64,000 bases of DNA. It comes from Lachnospiraceae bacterium. Its GTDB lineage: Bacteria; Bacillota; Clostridia; Lachnospirales; Lachnospiraceae. The stretch spans positions 1 to 64,000 of the forward strand of contig CAJTDL010000026.1 in NCBI GenBank assembly GCA_910575035.1. The letters are read 5' to 3'. Position numbers and translations under genes: made by a program. Under the pieces are notes generated by a model that was not told the origin of the DNA, did not search any database, and saw only the letters and a program-made list of their open reading frames with translations. Below, one piece after another: positions 53,659 through 63,216 of this stretch. Numbering within the stretch: position 1 is the stretch's first letter; each line of letters opens with the position of its first letter.

Positions 53659-56600
53659 ATGGCAAAAATCAGGATATATGAAATTGCAAAAGAATTAAAA
53701 ATACAGGCGAAAGAGGTGTTGGAATTTTTGAAAGAGAAGGATATTCAGGGAAAAGTGGCAAGCAGTTCTATTGAAGATGAGGCAATTGCCATGGTGAGAA
53801 ATAGATTTACTGCAGGAAATGAAAAGCCTCAGAAAGCGCAGGAAGAAGAAAAGAAAGCCAGTACAGGAAAATCCAGTGCACCGAAGGTTCAGGAACCCAA
53901 AAAGGGAGAAGGCCCAAAGAAAGCAGGAGAGATAAAAAAAATAGAAGAGACCAAAAAGGAAGAGGGGGCAAATATGTCCGAGGAGCCAAAGAAAGCAGGA
54001 GAAGTGAAAAAAGCAGAGGAACCCAGAAAATTTGAGGAGGCGAAGAAGGAAGGCACGGCCAATGAAGGGAGCCAGACAATGGAACGCCCCAAAAAGAAAG
54101 CCAGCATTACCGCTGTATTTAATCCCCAAAACAGCAAAACGGTGCCAAAACGCACAAGAGGCGGCGAGCGTGGCAAAAGCCAGGGTGAAAAGGGAAGGGC
54201 GCAGGGTGGAAAAACCCTGAAAGGGAAGGAAGAGCGCCCATCCAAGGTGCAGGATGACCATAACAGGCCACAGGAAGAAAAATCCAGGAACGCTGGAAAT
54301 ACAGAAGAGAAGGAACGGAATATTCATAGCCAGGACAACCGGGAGCGGAATAACCGCATACAGGAGGAAAAAGGGGCAAACAGCCGTAGCCAGGAAGACC
54401 GTGGAAGCAATAGGAATCATGAAGGCCGAAGCGGAAAGCCGCAGGAGGACCGTGACCGGAACAGCCGTGGGCAGAATGACCGCAGCAGAAGCGGAAGGAG
54501 CCAGGAGGACCGTGACCGGAACAGCAGAAGCCAGGGAGACCGCGACCGGAGTGGCAGAAGCCAGGACGGCCAGGAACGGAATGGGCGTTTCCGTTCAGAC
54601 CGTGACCGAAATGGAAGGCTCCAGGGAGACCGTGACCGAAACGGAAGGCCCCAGGGGGATCGTGACAGGAATGGGGGCGGAAGGCCCCAAGGGGACCGTG
54701 ACCGAAATGGAAGGTTCCAGGGAGACCGTGACCGAAACAACCGCTTCCGCTCAGAACGCGATGGCAGCAGGCCCCAAGGAGACAGGAATGACAGGCCTCA
54801 AGGAGACAGGGGAAACAGGCCGCCCAGAGACAGAGACAGGGACAGGGACCGTGACCGGAACAGCCGTTTTTCCGGGAACCGAAATGGAAGGAATAACCAG
54901 AATGCACGTCCTGGGCAAGGCGGGCGCCCTGGGCAGAGGAACCGTTTTGAGCAGGAGATTAATAAGCTGAACCAGAGCACCCAGTCTGTGCCAATGGAAG
55001 AGGCAAGGGGCAAGGAGAGCCGGGAGCGGGATAACCGCAAGGGCGGCAGCCAGCGCCATGAGAAAGATTTAATGGGCAAGAAGAAGGAGCGTTTTGACAA
55101 CCTGGAGAAAAAGACCAGGGGGAAGAAGGAACAGCCCAAACAGCCACAGCAGAAGGCAGAAGAAACCATCAAGACACTGACCCTTCCAGAGAAGATGACC
55201 ATCAAAGAGCTTGCCGACCGCATGAAGGTGCAGTCCTCTGTGATTATCAAAAAGCTGTTTTTGCAAGGGAACATCCTGACCGTGAACAGCGAGATTGATT
55301 TTGCCACGGCAGAAGAAATCGCATTGGAATTTAACTACATCTGTGAGCAGGAGGAAAAGATAGATGTGATCGCAGAACTGCTGAAGGAGGCAGAGGAGGA
55401 TGAGTCCACCCAGGTAAAACGCCCGCCGGTTGTCTGCGTTATGGGGCATGTGGATCACGGGAAAACTTCTTTGCTGGATGCAATCCGCGATACCCATGTG
55501 ATTGATAAGGAAGCTGGCGGCATTACCCAGCATATCGGCGCCTATATGGTGGAATGCAATGGGGAGAAGATCACATTCCTGGATACGCCAGGGCATGAAG
55601 CCTTTACGGCAATGCGTATGCGTGGTGCAAATGCTACAGATATTGCAATCCTTGTGGTAGCGGCAGATGATGGCGTGATGCCGCAGACAGTAGAGGCCAT
55701 CAGCCATGCCAAAGCGGCAGAGGTAGAGATTATTGTGGCCATCAACAAGATTGATAAGCCAAGTGCAAATATTGAGCGTGTTAAGCAGGAACTTGCAGAG
55801 TATGAACTGATCCCAGAGGATTGGGGCGGAAGCACGATCTTTGTGCCAGTATCTGCCCATACCCATGAGGGAATTGACAGCCTGCTGGAAATGGTGCTTC
55901 TGACAGCGGAAATCAGTGAGCTGAAGGCAAATCCGAAGCGGAATGCAAGAGGCCTTGTGATCGAGGCACAGCTGGATAAGGGGCGTGGGTCTGTGGCCAC
56001 TGTCCTGGTTCAGAAAGGAACCCTGAAGGTGGGGCAGCCAGTTGCCTGCGGAAGCTGTTATGGAAAAGTCCGGGCTATGATTGACGACAAGGGAAGAAGG
56101 GTCAAAGAGGCCGGCCCATCAACGCCTGTGGAAATATTAGGCTTGAATAATGTGCCCAATGCCGGGGAAATCTTTGTATGTACAGATACAGAGAAAGAAG
56201 CCAAGAGCTTTGCGGAGACATTTATTTCAGAAGGGCGCGAGAGGATGCTGGAGGATACAAAGTCCAGGATGTCCCTGGATGACCTGTTCTCCCAGATCCA
56301 GTCTGGGAATATTAAGGAATTGCCAATTATTGTGAAGGCAGATGTGCAAGGGTCTGTGGAGGCAGTGAAGCAAAGTCTGGTGAAGCTTTCCAATGAGGAA
56401 GTGGTAGTGAAAGTGATCCATGGCGGCGTGGGAGCCATCAATGAATCAGACGTAAGTTTGGCTTCTGCTTCAAATGCGATTATCATTGGCTTTAATGTGC
56501 GTCCAGACGCCACTGCCAAGGCAACTGCAGAACGGGAAAGCGTGGATGTAAGGCTGTATAAGGTAATTTACAATGCCATTGAAGACGTGCAGTCTGCCAT

Positions 56601-56919
56601 GAAGGGCATGCTGGATCCGATTTTTGAGGAAAAGGTATTGGGCCATGCAGAAGTGCGGCAGATCTTCAAGGCTTCCGGCGTTGGGAATATTGCAGGCTCT
56701 TATGTGCTGGACGGCGTGCTGCAAAGAGGGTGCAAGGTACGGATTTCCAGAGAAGGAAAACAGATATTTGAAGGGAACCTGGCGTCCCTGAAGCGGTTCC
56801 AGGATGACGTGAAGGAAGTCAGGGCCGGTTACGAATGCGGCCTTGTGTTTGAAGGCTTTAATGACATACAGGAATTGGATATTGTGGAATCCTATACGAT
56901 GGTGGAGGTTCCAAGGTAG
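53659..56919 (+). CDS. infB: Translation initiation factor IF-2 with extended basic N-terminus
   Basis: 1086 residues. IF2-N domain at the start, then a low-complexity section to about 440 in which Arg-Asp-Arg-Asn-Gly units repeat (residues about 259-400). GTPase: GHVDHGKT (596-603), DTPGHE and NKID; domains II-IV follow. It places initiator tRNA on the 30S subunit. Typical IF-2 is 740-900 residues, so the low-complexity section is unusually long. Confidence 0.96.
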   Translation: MAKIRIYEIAKELKIQAKEVLEFLKEKDIQGKVASSSIEDEAIAMVRNRFTAGNEKPQKAQEEEKKASTGKSSAPKVQEPKKGEGPKKAGEIKKIEETKKEEGANMSEEPKKAGEVKKAEEPRKFEEAKKEGTANEGSQTMERPKKKASITAVFNPQNSKTVPKRTRGGERGKSQGEKGRAQGGKTLKGKEERPSKVQDDHNRPQEEKSRNAGNTEEKERNIHSQDNRERNNRIQEEKGANSRSQEDRGSNRNHEGRSGKPQEDRDRNSRGQNDRSRSGRSQEDRDRNSRSQGDRDRSGRSQDGQERNGRFRSDRDRNGRLQGDRDRNGRPQGDRDRNGGGRPQGDRDRNGRFQGDRDRNNRFRSERDGSRPQGDRNDRPQGDRGNRPPRDRDRDRDRDRNSRFSGNRNGRNNQNARPGQGGRPGQRNRFEQEINKLNQSTQSVPMEEARGKESRERDNRKGGSQRHEKDLMGKKKERFDNLEKKTRGKKEQPKQPQQKAEETIKTLTLPEKMTIKELADRMKVQSSVIIKKLFLQGNILTVNSEIDFATAEEIALEFNYICEQEEKIDVIAELLKEAEEDESTQVKRPPVVCVMGHVDHGKTSLLDAIRDTHVIDKEAGGITQHIGAYMVECNGEKITFLDTPGHEAFTAMRMRGANATDIAILVVAADDGVMPQTVEAISHAKAAEVEIIVAINKIDKPSANIERVKQELAEYELIPEDWGGSTIFVPVSAHTHEGIDSLLEMVLLTAEISELKANPKRNARGLVIEAQLDKGRGSVATVLVQKGTLKVGQPVACGSCYGKVRAMIDDKGRRVKEAGPSTPVEILGLNNVPNAGEIFVCTDTEKEAKSFAETFISEGRERMLEDTKSRMSLDDLFSQIQSGNIKELPIIVKADVQGSVEAVKQSLVKLSNEEVVVKVIHGGVGAINESDVSLASASNAIIIGFNVRPDATAKATAERESVDVRLYKVIYNAIEDVQSAMKGMLDPIFEEKVLGHAEVRQIFKASGVGNIAGSYVLDGVLQRGCKVRISREGKQIFEGNLASLKRFQDDVKEVRAGYECGLVFEGFNDIQELDIVESYTMVEVPR

Positions 56920-56940
56920 GAAAATAAGAAAGGCAGAAAA

Positions 56941-57330
56941 GTGAGAAAAAACAGCATTAAAAATACAAGGATTAATGGAGAAGTGATGCGGGAATTAAGC
57001 AATATTATCCGGGGAGAGATCAAGGATCCCAGGATCCACCCGATGACTTCTGTGGTTTCTGTGGAGGTGGCGCCGGATCTGAAAAGCTGTAAGGCCTATA
57101 TCAGCGTATTAGGGGATGAAAAATCCCAGGAAGATACGCTGATGGGGCTGAAAAGTGCAGAAGGCTATATCCGCAGCAAGCTTGCGAAAAACATCAATCT
57201 CAGGAATACGCCGGAGATTCGTTTTGTGATGGATCAGTCTATTGCGTATGGCGTCCATATGTCCAGGCTGATTGATGAGGTAAATGGGCCCAAAGAGGTT
57301 AAGGATGAAGCGGAAAAAGCGGATGCATAA
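56941..57330 (+). CDS. rbfA: Ribosome-binding factor RbfA (GTG start)
   Basis: 129 residues, starts GTG (56941) shortly after infB; a KH-like fold with MTSVVSVEVAPDLKSCKAYI. It matures the 30S subunit. AAGAAAGG lies upstream. Confidence 0.95.
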   Translation: MRKNSIKNTRINGEVMRELSNIIRGEIKDPRIHPMTSVVSVEVAPDLKSCKAYISVLGDEKSQEDTLMGLKSAEGYIRSKLAKNINLRNTPEIRFVMDQSIAYGVHMSRLIDEVNGPKEVKDEAEKADA

Positions 57331-57356
57331 GGCAGATAGGCAAAGAGAGGACGGAT

Positions 57357-58322
57357 ATGGAAGATTTAGCGTCTCAGTTAAAGCAGGTGAAGACAGTTGC
57401 AATCGCAGGGCATGTGAAGCCGGATGGCGACTGTGTAGGATCCTGTTTAGCTACTTACAATTATATTGCCACCTGGTTTCCAGAGATCGAGGTGGATCTG
57501 TATTTAGAGCCAATACCAAATATATTTAAATTTTTGAAAAATACGGATAAGATCTGCCACGGCTGTGAAAGTGATAAGCAGTATGACCTTTGCATTGTGC
57601 AGGACTGTGGGGATACAGGGCGTCTGGGAAAGGCAGTGAAGTACTTTGACACTGCCCGAAGGACGGTTTGTATTGACCATCATATCAGCAATCTGAGCTT
57701 TGCAGATGAGAATTATATCTTTCCGGAGGTTAGTTCTACTTCGGAACTGGTCTTTGGCCTACTGGAAGAAGAAAAGATTACAAAAGAAATCGCAGAGTGC
57801 ATTTATGTGGGGATCGTGCATGATACAGGGGTGTTCCAGTATTCCAGCACATCCTCTAAGACTATGGGCGTGGCAGGGATTTTGATGGATAAGGGGATTG
57901 ATTTTTCCAGGATTGTGGATGAGACTTATTTTGCAAAGACCTTTGGGCAGAATAAGATCTTAGGGCAGGCGCTGCTGAATAGCGAGCTGTATCTGGATGG
58001 TCAGATGATTGCTACTGTGATTACCCGGGCAGAAATGGACAGGTATCAGGTGATGCCCAGGCATTTGGAAGGGATTGTCAGCCAGATGCGGAATACAAAA
58101 GGAGTGGAGGCTGCGGTTTTTCTTTATGAAAATGAGGAAGGCAGCTGGAAGCTGAGCCTGCGTTCCAATGGGAAGGTAAATGTAGCAGAGATTGCTGTTA
58201 GGCATGGGGGCGGGGGGCATGTGCGGGCAGCAGGAGCCACTATGGAAGGGGAAGCGCAAGAGGTTATCCAGGCAGTACTTGAGGAGATCCAAGAACAGCT
58301 GTCTGCCTGGGGGATTTGTTGA
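57357..58322 (+). CDS. nrnA: DHH-family phosphoesterase (NrnA-like)
   Basis: 321 residues. DHH motif IDHHISN, HVKPDGDCVGSC and DHHA1 GGGGHVRAAGA. NrnA degrades short oligoribonucleotides and pAp; it commonly lies between rbfA and truB. Confidence 0.9.
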   Translation: MEDLASQLKQVKTVAIAGHVKPDGDCVGSCLATYNYIATWFPEIEVDLYLEPIPNIFKFLKNTDKICHGCESDKQYDLCIVQDCGDTGRLGKAVKYFDTARRTVCIDHHISNLSFADENYIFPEVSSTSELVFGLLEEEKITKEIAECIYVGIVHDTGVFQYSSTSSKTMGVAGILMDKGIDFSRIVDETYFAKTFGQNKILGQALLNSELYLDGQMIATVITRAEMDRYQVMPRHLEGIVSQMRNTKGVEAAVFLYENEEGSWKLSLRSNGKVNVAEIAVRHGGGGHVRAAGATMEGEAQEVIQAVLEEIQEQLSAWGIC

Positions 58323-58342
58323 GATGTCTGTGAGGAATGTGT

Positions 58343-59356
58343 ATGGTCAATGGAATTATCAATGTGTATAAGGAAAAGGGGTATACTTCCCATGATGTGG
58401 TGGCAAAGCTCAGAGGGATTTTCCGGCAGAAGAAAATTGGGCATACAGGGACGCTGGATCCGGATGCGGAAGGGGTGCTTCCGGTATGCTTAGGGAAAGC
58501 TACCAGGGTTTGTGATCTGCTTACAGATAAGGATAAGGTTTATGAGGCTGTGCTGCGGCTGGGGATTGTTACCAATACCCAGGATATGACAGGGGAGGTG
58601 CAGCAGGAACAGGAAGTGAGATGCACACAGGAAGACGTCCGTAAGGCAGTGGCAGGGTTTGTGGGGAATTATCATCAGGTTCCGCCTATGTATTCGGCCT
58701 TGAAGGTAAATGGAAAAAAGCTTTGCGACCTGGCAAGGGCAGGGATTGAAGTGGAGCGTAAGGCGCGGGAGGTTACAATTTTTTCCATTCAGATTGAGGA
58801 AATTGAGCTGCCCAGAGTGCGGATGCAGGTACATTGCTCAAAAGGAACCTATATTCGGACATTATGCCATGATATTGGACAGGCTTTGGGGTGCGGAGGA
58901 TGCATGGAGTCTTTGCTGCGTACCCAGGTGGCCATGTTTGGGCTGCAGGATGCCAGCAGGATTTCGGAAATCGAAGCGCAGGTGAAGAAGGCCAGGGAAC
59001 GGAAGCTTCAGGATAGTTCTGAAAGCCAGGTAAAACAGTGCAAGGGGAAGGCTCAGGGCAGGCAATGCGCAGAAACGCCCAGAGATCAGAGCCCGTTGTG
59101 CAAAGAGGATATCAAAGGGCTGGTGATTGATACGGACAGCGTATTTTTCCAGTATCCTGAGGCGTCTGTAAAACCGGAATTTGCAAAAGCCCTTTACAAT
59201 GGGAATCCGTTACAGCCAGAGTGGACAGAGGGATGGAAGGCAGAATATAAGGATACCATTTTGCGTATCTATGACAGCCAGCATATGTTTATTGGGATTT
59301 ACCGTTGGGAAGATAAGAGCCAGGCGGTCAAGCCTGTGAAGCTATTTATGGAATAG
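58343..59356 (+). CDS. truB: tRNA pseudouridine(55) synthase TruB
   Basis: 337 residues. Catalytic motif GTLDPDAEGVLPV and PMYSALKVNG (tRNA-binding). Between the core and the C-terminal domain a 40-residue charged segment (about 215-255) is inserted. Start at 58343 with GAGG seven bases upstream. Confidence 0.95.
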   Translation: MVNGIINVYKEKGYTSHDVVAKLRGIFRQKKIGHTGTLDPDAEGVLPVCLGKATRVCDLLTDKDKVYEAVLRLGIVTNTQDMTGEVQQEQEVRCTQEDVRKAVAGFVGNYHQVPPMYSALKVNGKKLCDLARAGIEVERKAREVTIFSIQIEEIELPRVRMQVHCSKGTYIRTLCHDIGQALGCGGCMESLLRTQVAMFGLQDASRISEIEAQVKKARERKLQDSSESQVKQCKGKAQGRQCAETPRDQSPLCKEDIKGLVIDTDSVFFQYPEASVKPEFAKALYNGNPLQPEWTEGWKAEYKDTILRIYDSQHMFIGIYRWEDKSQAVKPVKLFME

Positions 59357-59514
59357 AAGGGATTTGGAGTGATGCTGCCAGAGCAGCCCGCCGCAGGCGG
59401 GGAATCCAGTACAGCCAGATTCTTTTTAAAGATTTTGCAGGCGGTGTTTTACAGAATGGGAAGGGAGCCTGGGGCTGCAGCTTAGATATGGAGAGGTACA
59501 GGGAGTAAGGACAG

Positions 59515-60459
59515 ATGGAATACATAAAGCAGAACATTACATTCAAAATTGAAGAGCCTACCGTATTGTCACTGGGAAAATTTGACGGGCTCCATCGGGG
59601 ACATGAGCTGCTGATGGGCTATATGGCGGAAAAGAAAAAAGGGCTGCCAGGGCTGAAAGCAGTGGTGTTTACCTTCGATGTGCCGCCCCGGGGGCAGGTG
59701 CAGAACGTACAGTTCCAGGTGCTTACCACAAATGCGGAGAAGGTCAGGCTGTTTGAAAGCGTTGGGGTAGATTATTTGATTGAATGCCCGTTTACAGAGG
59801 CAGTCAGGTGTATGGAGCCAGAGGAATTTATAGGCAAAGTGGCAGCAAACCTCAATGTAAAGTATTTGGTGGTGGGGAAGGATTTTCGGTTTGGGCATAA
59901 CCGCCGGGGGGATTACCAGATGCTGCAGGCATTTGCAGGCGCTTATGGGTACGAAGTGCGTGTGGTGGATAAGATGCAGAAAGGCGGCAGGGATATTAGC
60001 AGTACCTATGTGCGGGAGGAAATTTCCAAGGGGAATATTGAGCTGGCAAATGAGCTGCTGGGCTATGAGTATTTCGTAGAAGGGGAGATCCTTCACGGGA
60101 AGCATATGGGAAAGGCTGTGCTTGGGATCCCTACGATCAATCTGGTTCCGCCCAAAGAAAAGCTGCTGCCTCCTCTTGGAGTATATGTGACCGTTACAGA
60201 ATGCCAAGGGATACAGTATGGGGGGATTACCAATGTGGGGCGCAAGCCGACCATTGGCGGGCATTTTCCAGTTGGGGTGGAAACCCATTTGTTCGATGTG
60301 TCCAAAGATTTGTATGGAAAGGAAGCGAAGGTGCGGTTTTTAAGCCCTGTCCGGGCAGAGCAGAAATTTGATTCCTTAGAGTCCCTAATATCCCAGATGC
60401 AGCGGGATATTCAATATGGTATGGATTATTTTTCACAGTGGAGGAAAGCATGGAACTAA
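59515..60459 (+). CDS. ribF: Bifunctional riboflavin kinase/FAD synthetase RibF
   Basis: 314 residues. N-terminal nucleotidyltransferase (SLGKFDGLHRGHE, DISSTYVREE) and C-terminal riboflavin kinase (GKAVLGIPTINL). Makes FMN and FAD. It overlaps the next gene by ten bases. Confidence 0.95.
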   Translation: MEYIKQNITFKIEEPTVLSLGKFDGLHRGHELLMGYMAEKKKGLPGLKAVVFTFDVPPRGQVQNVQFQVLTTNAEKVRLFESVGVDYLIECPFTEAVRCMEPEEFIGKVAANLNVKYLVVGKDFRFGHNRRGDYQMLQAFAGAYGYEVRVVDKMQKGGRDISSTYVREEISKGNIELANELLGYEYFVEGEILHGKHMGKAVLGIPTINLVPPKEKLLPPLGVYVTVTECQGIQYGGITNVGRKPTIGGHFPVGVETHLFDVSKDLYGKEAKVRFLSPVRAEQKFDSLESLISQMQRDIQYGMDYFSQWRKAWN

Positions 60460-62081
60460 TATTAACGTTGCTTGGTGGACTTGGGTTATTTTTATTTGGA
60501 ATGAACTTTATGAGCCAGGGCTTGCAGAAAGCGGCCGGGGCAAGGCTTAGGACAATTTTGGAAGCGATGACGAAAAATAAGATCGTTGCGGTGCTATTCG
60601 GTGCATTGTTTACCGCCATTATACAATCATCCGGAGCGACTACTGTTATGGTAGTCAGCTTCGTAAACGCTGGCATTATGTCGCTGGCGCAGTCTGTGGG
60701 GATTATTTTTGGAGCCAATATCGGTACTACGATTACCTCACAGCTGGTGGCGTTTAACTTGACTGGGGTGGCGCCGCTGATTTTATTTATAGGGGCAGTG
60801 CTTCTGATGTTTGGGAAACGCCCTATGATCAAGAAGGTTGGGGAAGTGATCCTGGGTTTTGGGGCGTTATTCCTGGGTATCAGCATGATGAAGGATTCCA
60901 TGGCTTTGCTGCCTGAGAAATATCCCATAGTGCTGCAGGTGCTGGGGGGGTTGGACAATCCCTTTCTGGGGATTCTGATGGGGACGGTAATTACAGTGAT
61001 CGTGCAGAGTTCTTCGGTGACAGTCAGCATTTTGCTGTTGATGGCCAGTCAGAGCCTTGTGGATCTTTCCGTCTGTTTTTATGTGATCCTGGGCTGTAAT
61101 ATCGGATCCTGCACGCCTGCGGTGCTGGCAAGCCTGCATTCGAAAAAGGATGCCCAACGGGCAGCGCTGATCCATGTGCTGTTTAATGTGCTGGGCATGG
61201 TGGTCATTGGGGTGCTGTTGGGATTTGGAATGCCGTATTTTGAGCCGTTTATCCTGCGCATATCCGGAGCGGATATCGGAAGGTGCGTAGCAAATGCGGA
61301 TACGCTGTTTAAGAGTTTTCAGACTTTGATGTTCATACCGCTGTCCGGGCAGTTTGTGGCGCTTACAAGGAAGATCATTACTGGGGAGGATAAGGAAGAG
61401 TCTACGGGATATCAGCTTTTGTACATAGGGAACCGAAATCAGTTCTCGCCCTCTACGGCAGTGGTGGACACCACCAGGGAAATTGAACGTATGGGCATGA
61501 TGGCTATGGAAAACCTGAACAGGGCCTTGGAGGCTTTTTTTGATGGAGAAGAGAAAAAGGTTGCACAGGTTTATGAGATGGAGAAGCAGATTGACTTCCT
61601 AAGCCATGAGCTGACGGATTACCTGGTGAAAATCAACCAGCTGCAGCTGCCAGTGGTGGACGCCAAGCGGATTGGCGGGCTGTTCCATGTGGTCATTGAT
61701 ATTGAGCGGATTGGGGACTATGCGGAGAACATTGCCGATTTTGCGGTGAAGATTAAGGAAGAGAGCCTGAGCATAACAAAGAAGGGGAGCAAGGAAATAC
61801 AGGAAATGCACCAGAAGACGATGGAAATCCTGGCCAAGTCCCTGGAAATGTTCGTGACGCTGGATGAGAAGAACCTGCCGGATATTCTGGCGCTGGAGGA
61901 CAGCATTGACCAGATGGAGCGGGAGCTGCAGCAGAACCATGTAAAGCGCATGGGGAAGGGGAAATGCTCGCCGATGGCAGGGATTATTTTTACGGATTTA
62001 GTTACAGGCCTGGAGCGGGTAGCAGACCATGCTACGAATATTGCACTCTCTATTTTGGAGAAGGAGCCAAAAGAAGTGTAG
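60450..62081 (+). CDS. Na/Pi cotransporter with C-terminal PhoU-like domain
   Basis: 543 residues. Two related helix sets (GLGLFLFGMNFMSQGLQKAA and IQSSGATTVMV; a second VQSSSVTVSIL) mark a Na/Pi-cotransporter of the NptA/PhoU type. The PhoU-like helical domain is residues about 340-535. Phosphate uptake or efflux linked to sodium. Start 60450 with GGAGG five bases upstream. Confidence 0.92.
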   Translation: MELILTLLGGLGLFLFGMNFMSQGLQKAAGARLRTILEAMTKNKIVAVLFGALFTAIIQSSGATTVMVVSFVNAGIMSLAQSVGIIFGANIGTTITSQLVAFNLTGVAPLILFIGAVLLMFGKRPMIKKVGEVILGFGALFLGISMMKDSMALLPEKYPIVLQVLGGLDNPFLGILMGTVITVIVQSSSVTVSILLLMASQSLVDLSVCFYVILGCNIGSCTPAVLASLHSKKDAQRAALIHVLFNVLGMVVIGVLLGFGMPYFEPFILRISGADIGRCVANADTLFKSFQTLMFIPLSGQFVALTRKIITGEDKEESTGYQLLYIGNRNQFSPSTAVVDTTREIERMGMMAMENLNRALEAFFDGEEKKVAQVYEMEKQIDFLSHELTDYLVKINQLQLPVVDAKRIGGLFHVVIDIERIGDYAENIADFAVKIKEESLSITKKGSKEIQEMHQKTMEILAKSLEMFVTLDEKNLPDILALEDSIDQMERELQQNHVKRMGKGKCSPMAGIIFTDLVTGLERVADHATNIALSILEKEPKEV

Positions 62082-62275
62082 GGGGAATCTTTTATTTCCA
62101 TGGGGGGAAGAAAATGGAAAAATAGATGAGATGGAAGACAATCTAACGATAGGTGGCAGATGGCATAAGATGATTTTGCAGAGGGTGTTTTAAAAGGACG
62201 TTGGCCTTTAGGGGGGGCAGCGTTCTTTTTTCTTTTGGGGGAAGGATGGCTGTTAGGTGGGGTGGCTAAGCGTCC

Positions 62276-62522
62276 GCCAGGAAGGGGGCGGGGCATAAGG
62301 GGCTGCTCTTGTTCCGGTGTCCAGGGATTAAGAGTTTCTAAGCAGTTCCTATGGAGGCTGAGCCATTCGGACGGAACCGCCCTAGACGCGCCGTCCATGG
62401 CGCGGCTAGGGCTTTTGCGGACGTCCCTGTCCGCAAATCCCTGCTCGTTGGGGAACTGCCAAGAAACTCTAAATCCCTGACAAGTCACAAAAGCAGCCCC
62501 TTATGCCCCGCCCCCTCCCGGG
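62276..62522. repeat. Repeat family 2, copy 2: about 240-bp inverted repeat
   Basis: The left arm (about 62276-62349) contains gggggcggggcataaggggc and agggattaagagtttct. The right arm (about 62451-62522) is its reverse complement with scattered differences. Between them are two hairpins: GCCCTAGACGCGCC / GGCGCGGCTAGGGC (about 62379-62412) and TTTGCGGAC / GTCCGCAAA (about 62414-62437). Confidence 0.8.
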
Positions 62523-62821
62523 CTACATTTTCAATGCCTGTAAGCTTAGAAGAAGATTTCCCGCCTAAATTGCTGGCTTTGGCGTGGTGCAATGTTATTT
62601 AATTTACTTTTCCTGGCTCCGCAAAAAATCTGCCAGTTGGAAGCCTTAGTCTGCTGAAGGTAGCAGCAAAGCCATCTGCAGCAGGAAAACAGCAGCCAGC
62701 CCTTCCGCCCAGAACCAATGGATCCGTTAATCTTGGGTTGGCAGGGTCACAGAGTTATCCAAGTGGATTCCCCTGCCCAGAGCGCCGGAACAAGGGCAGA
62801 CCCAAAAGCCCCAGTCTCCTC

Positions 62822-62957
62822 CTGACGGCCTTTTATCCACTCCTGCCGCCTTATCTGTCCCTGACGGCCCTTATCCATTCCTGCCGCCTATCTGCCCCTG
62901 ACGGCTCTTATCCATTCCTGCCGCCTATCTGCCCCTGACGGCCTCTTAGGCCACTCC
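62822..62957 (+). repeat. 37-bp tandem repeat, about 3.5 copies
   Basis: Units begin ctgacgg and contain tcctgccgcc; starts at 62822 (39 bp), 62861 (37 bp), 62898 (37 bp) and a partial unit at 62935. Confidence 0.8.
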
Positions 62958-63039
62958 ATCATCTGCCTGTAAAATCCCTTAAGTAAAATGACATTGGCCA
63001 TAAATAGTAACAGCAAGCGTGTAATTGATAAAAAATATA

Positions 63040-63089
63040 TTGACAGAAGCAGACTACTGTAGTAGTATAATAGAAACTACAAGAGTAGT
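63040..63089 (+). promoter_or_regulatory. BlaI-type promoter/operator in front of the ABC-2 gene
   Basis: TTGACA (63040-63045), dyad ACTAC-T-GTAGT (63053-63063), TAGTATAAT, then ACTAC-AAGA-GTAGT (63076-63089). Only a few bases differ from 48390-48439. Confidence 0.65.
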
Positions 63090-63216
63090 CTGAAAAAGTG
63101 ATCACATTACAATGCTTTAAATTTGCACCCATAAGCCTTTTAAGAGTGAAATCATTGGCAAATAGTGGACGGCAGGCAGCAGGTGATAGGGCAAAGAAGA
63201 ATTGGAGAAATAAAAA

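Larger units (their letters stand above)
62082..63216. other. Repeat-rich gap
   Basis: About 1.1 kb without a convincing gene. Holds a large inverted repeat (62276-62522), a 37-bp tandem repeat (62822-62957), one end of repeat family 1 (62996-63011) and the BlaI-type promoter (63040-63089). Confidence 0.6.

Noticed and set aside
54254-54970. Long frames opposite or beside the RDRN region of infB
   Set aside because: Low-complexity repeats keep several frames open at once; only the IF-2 frame has family sequence.
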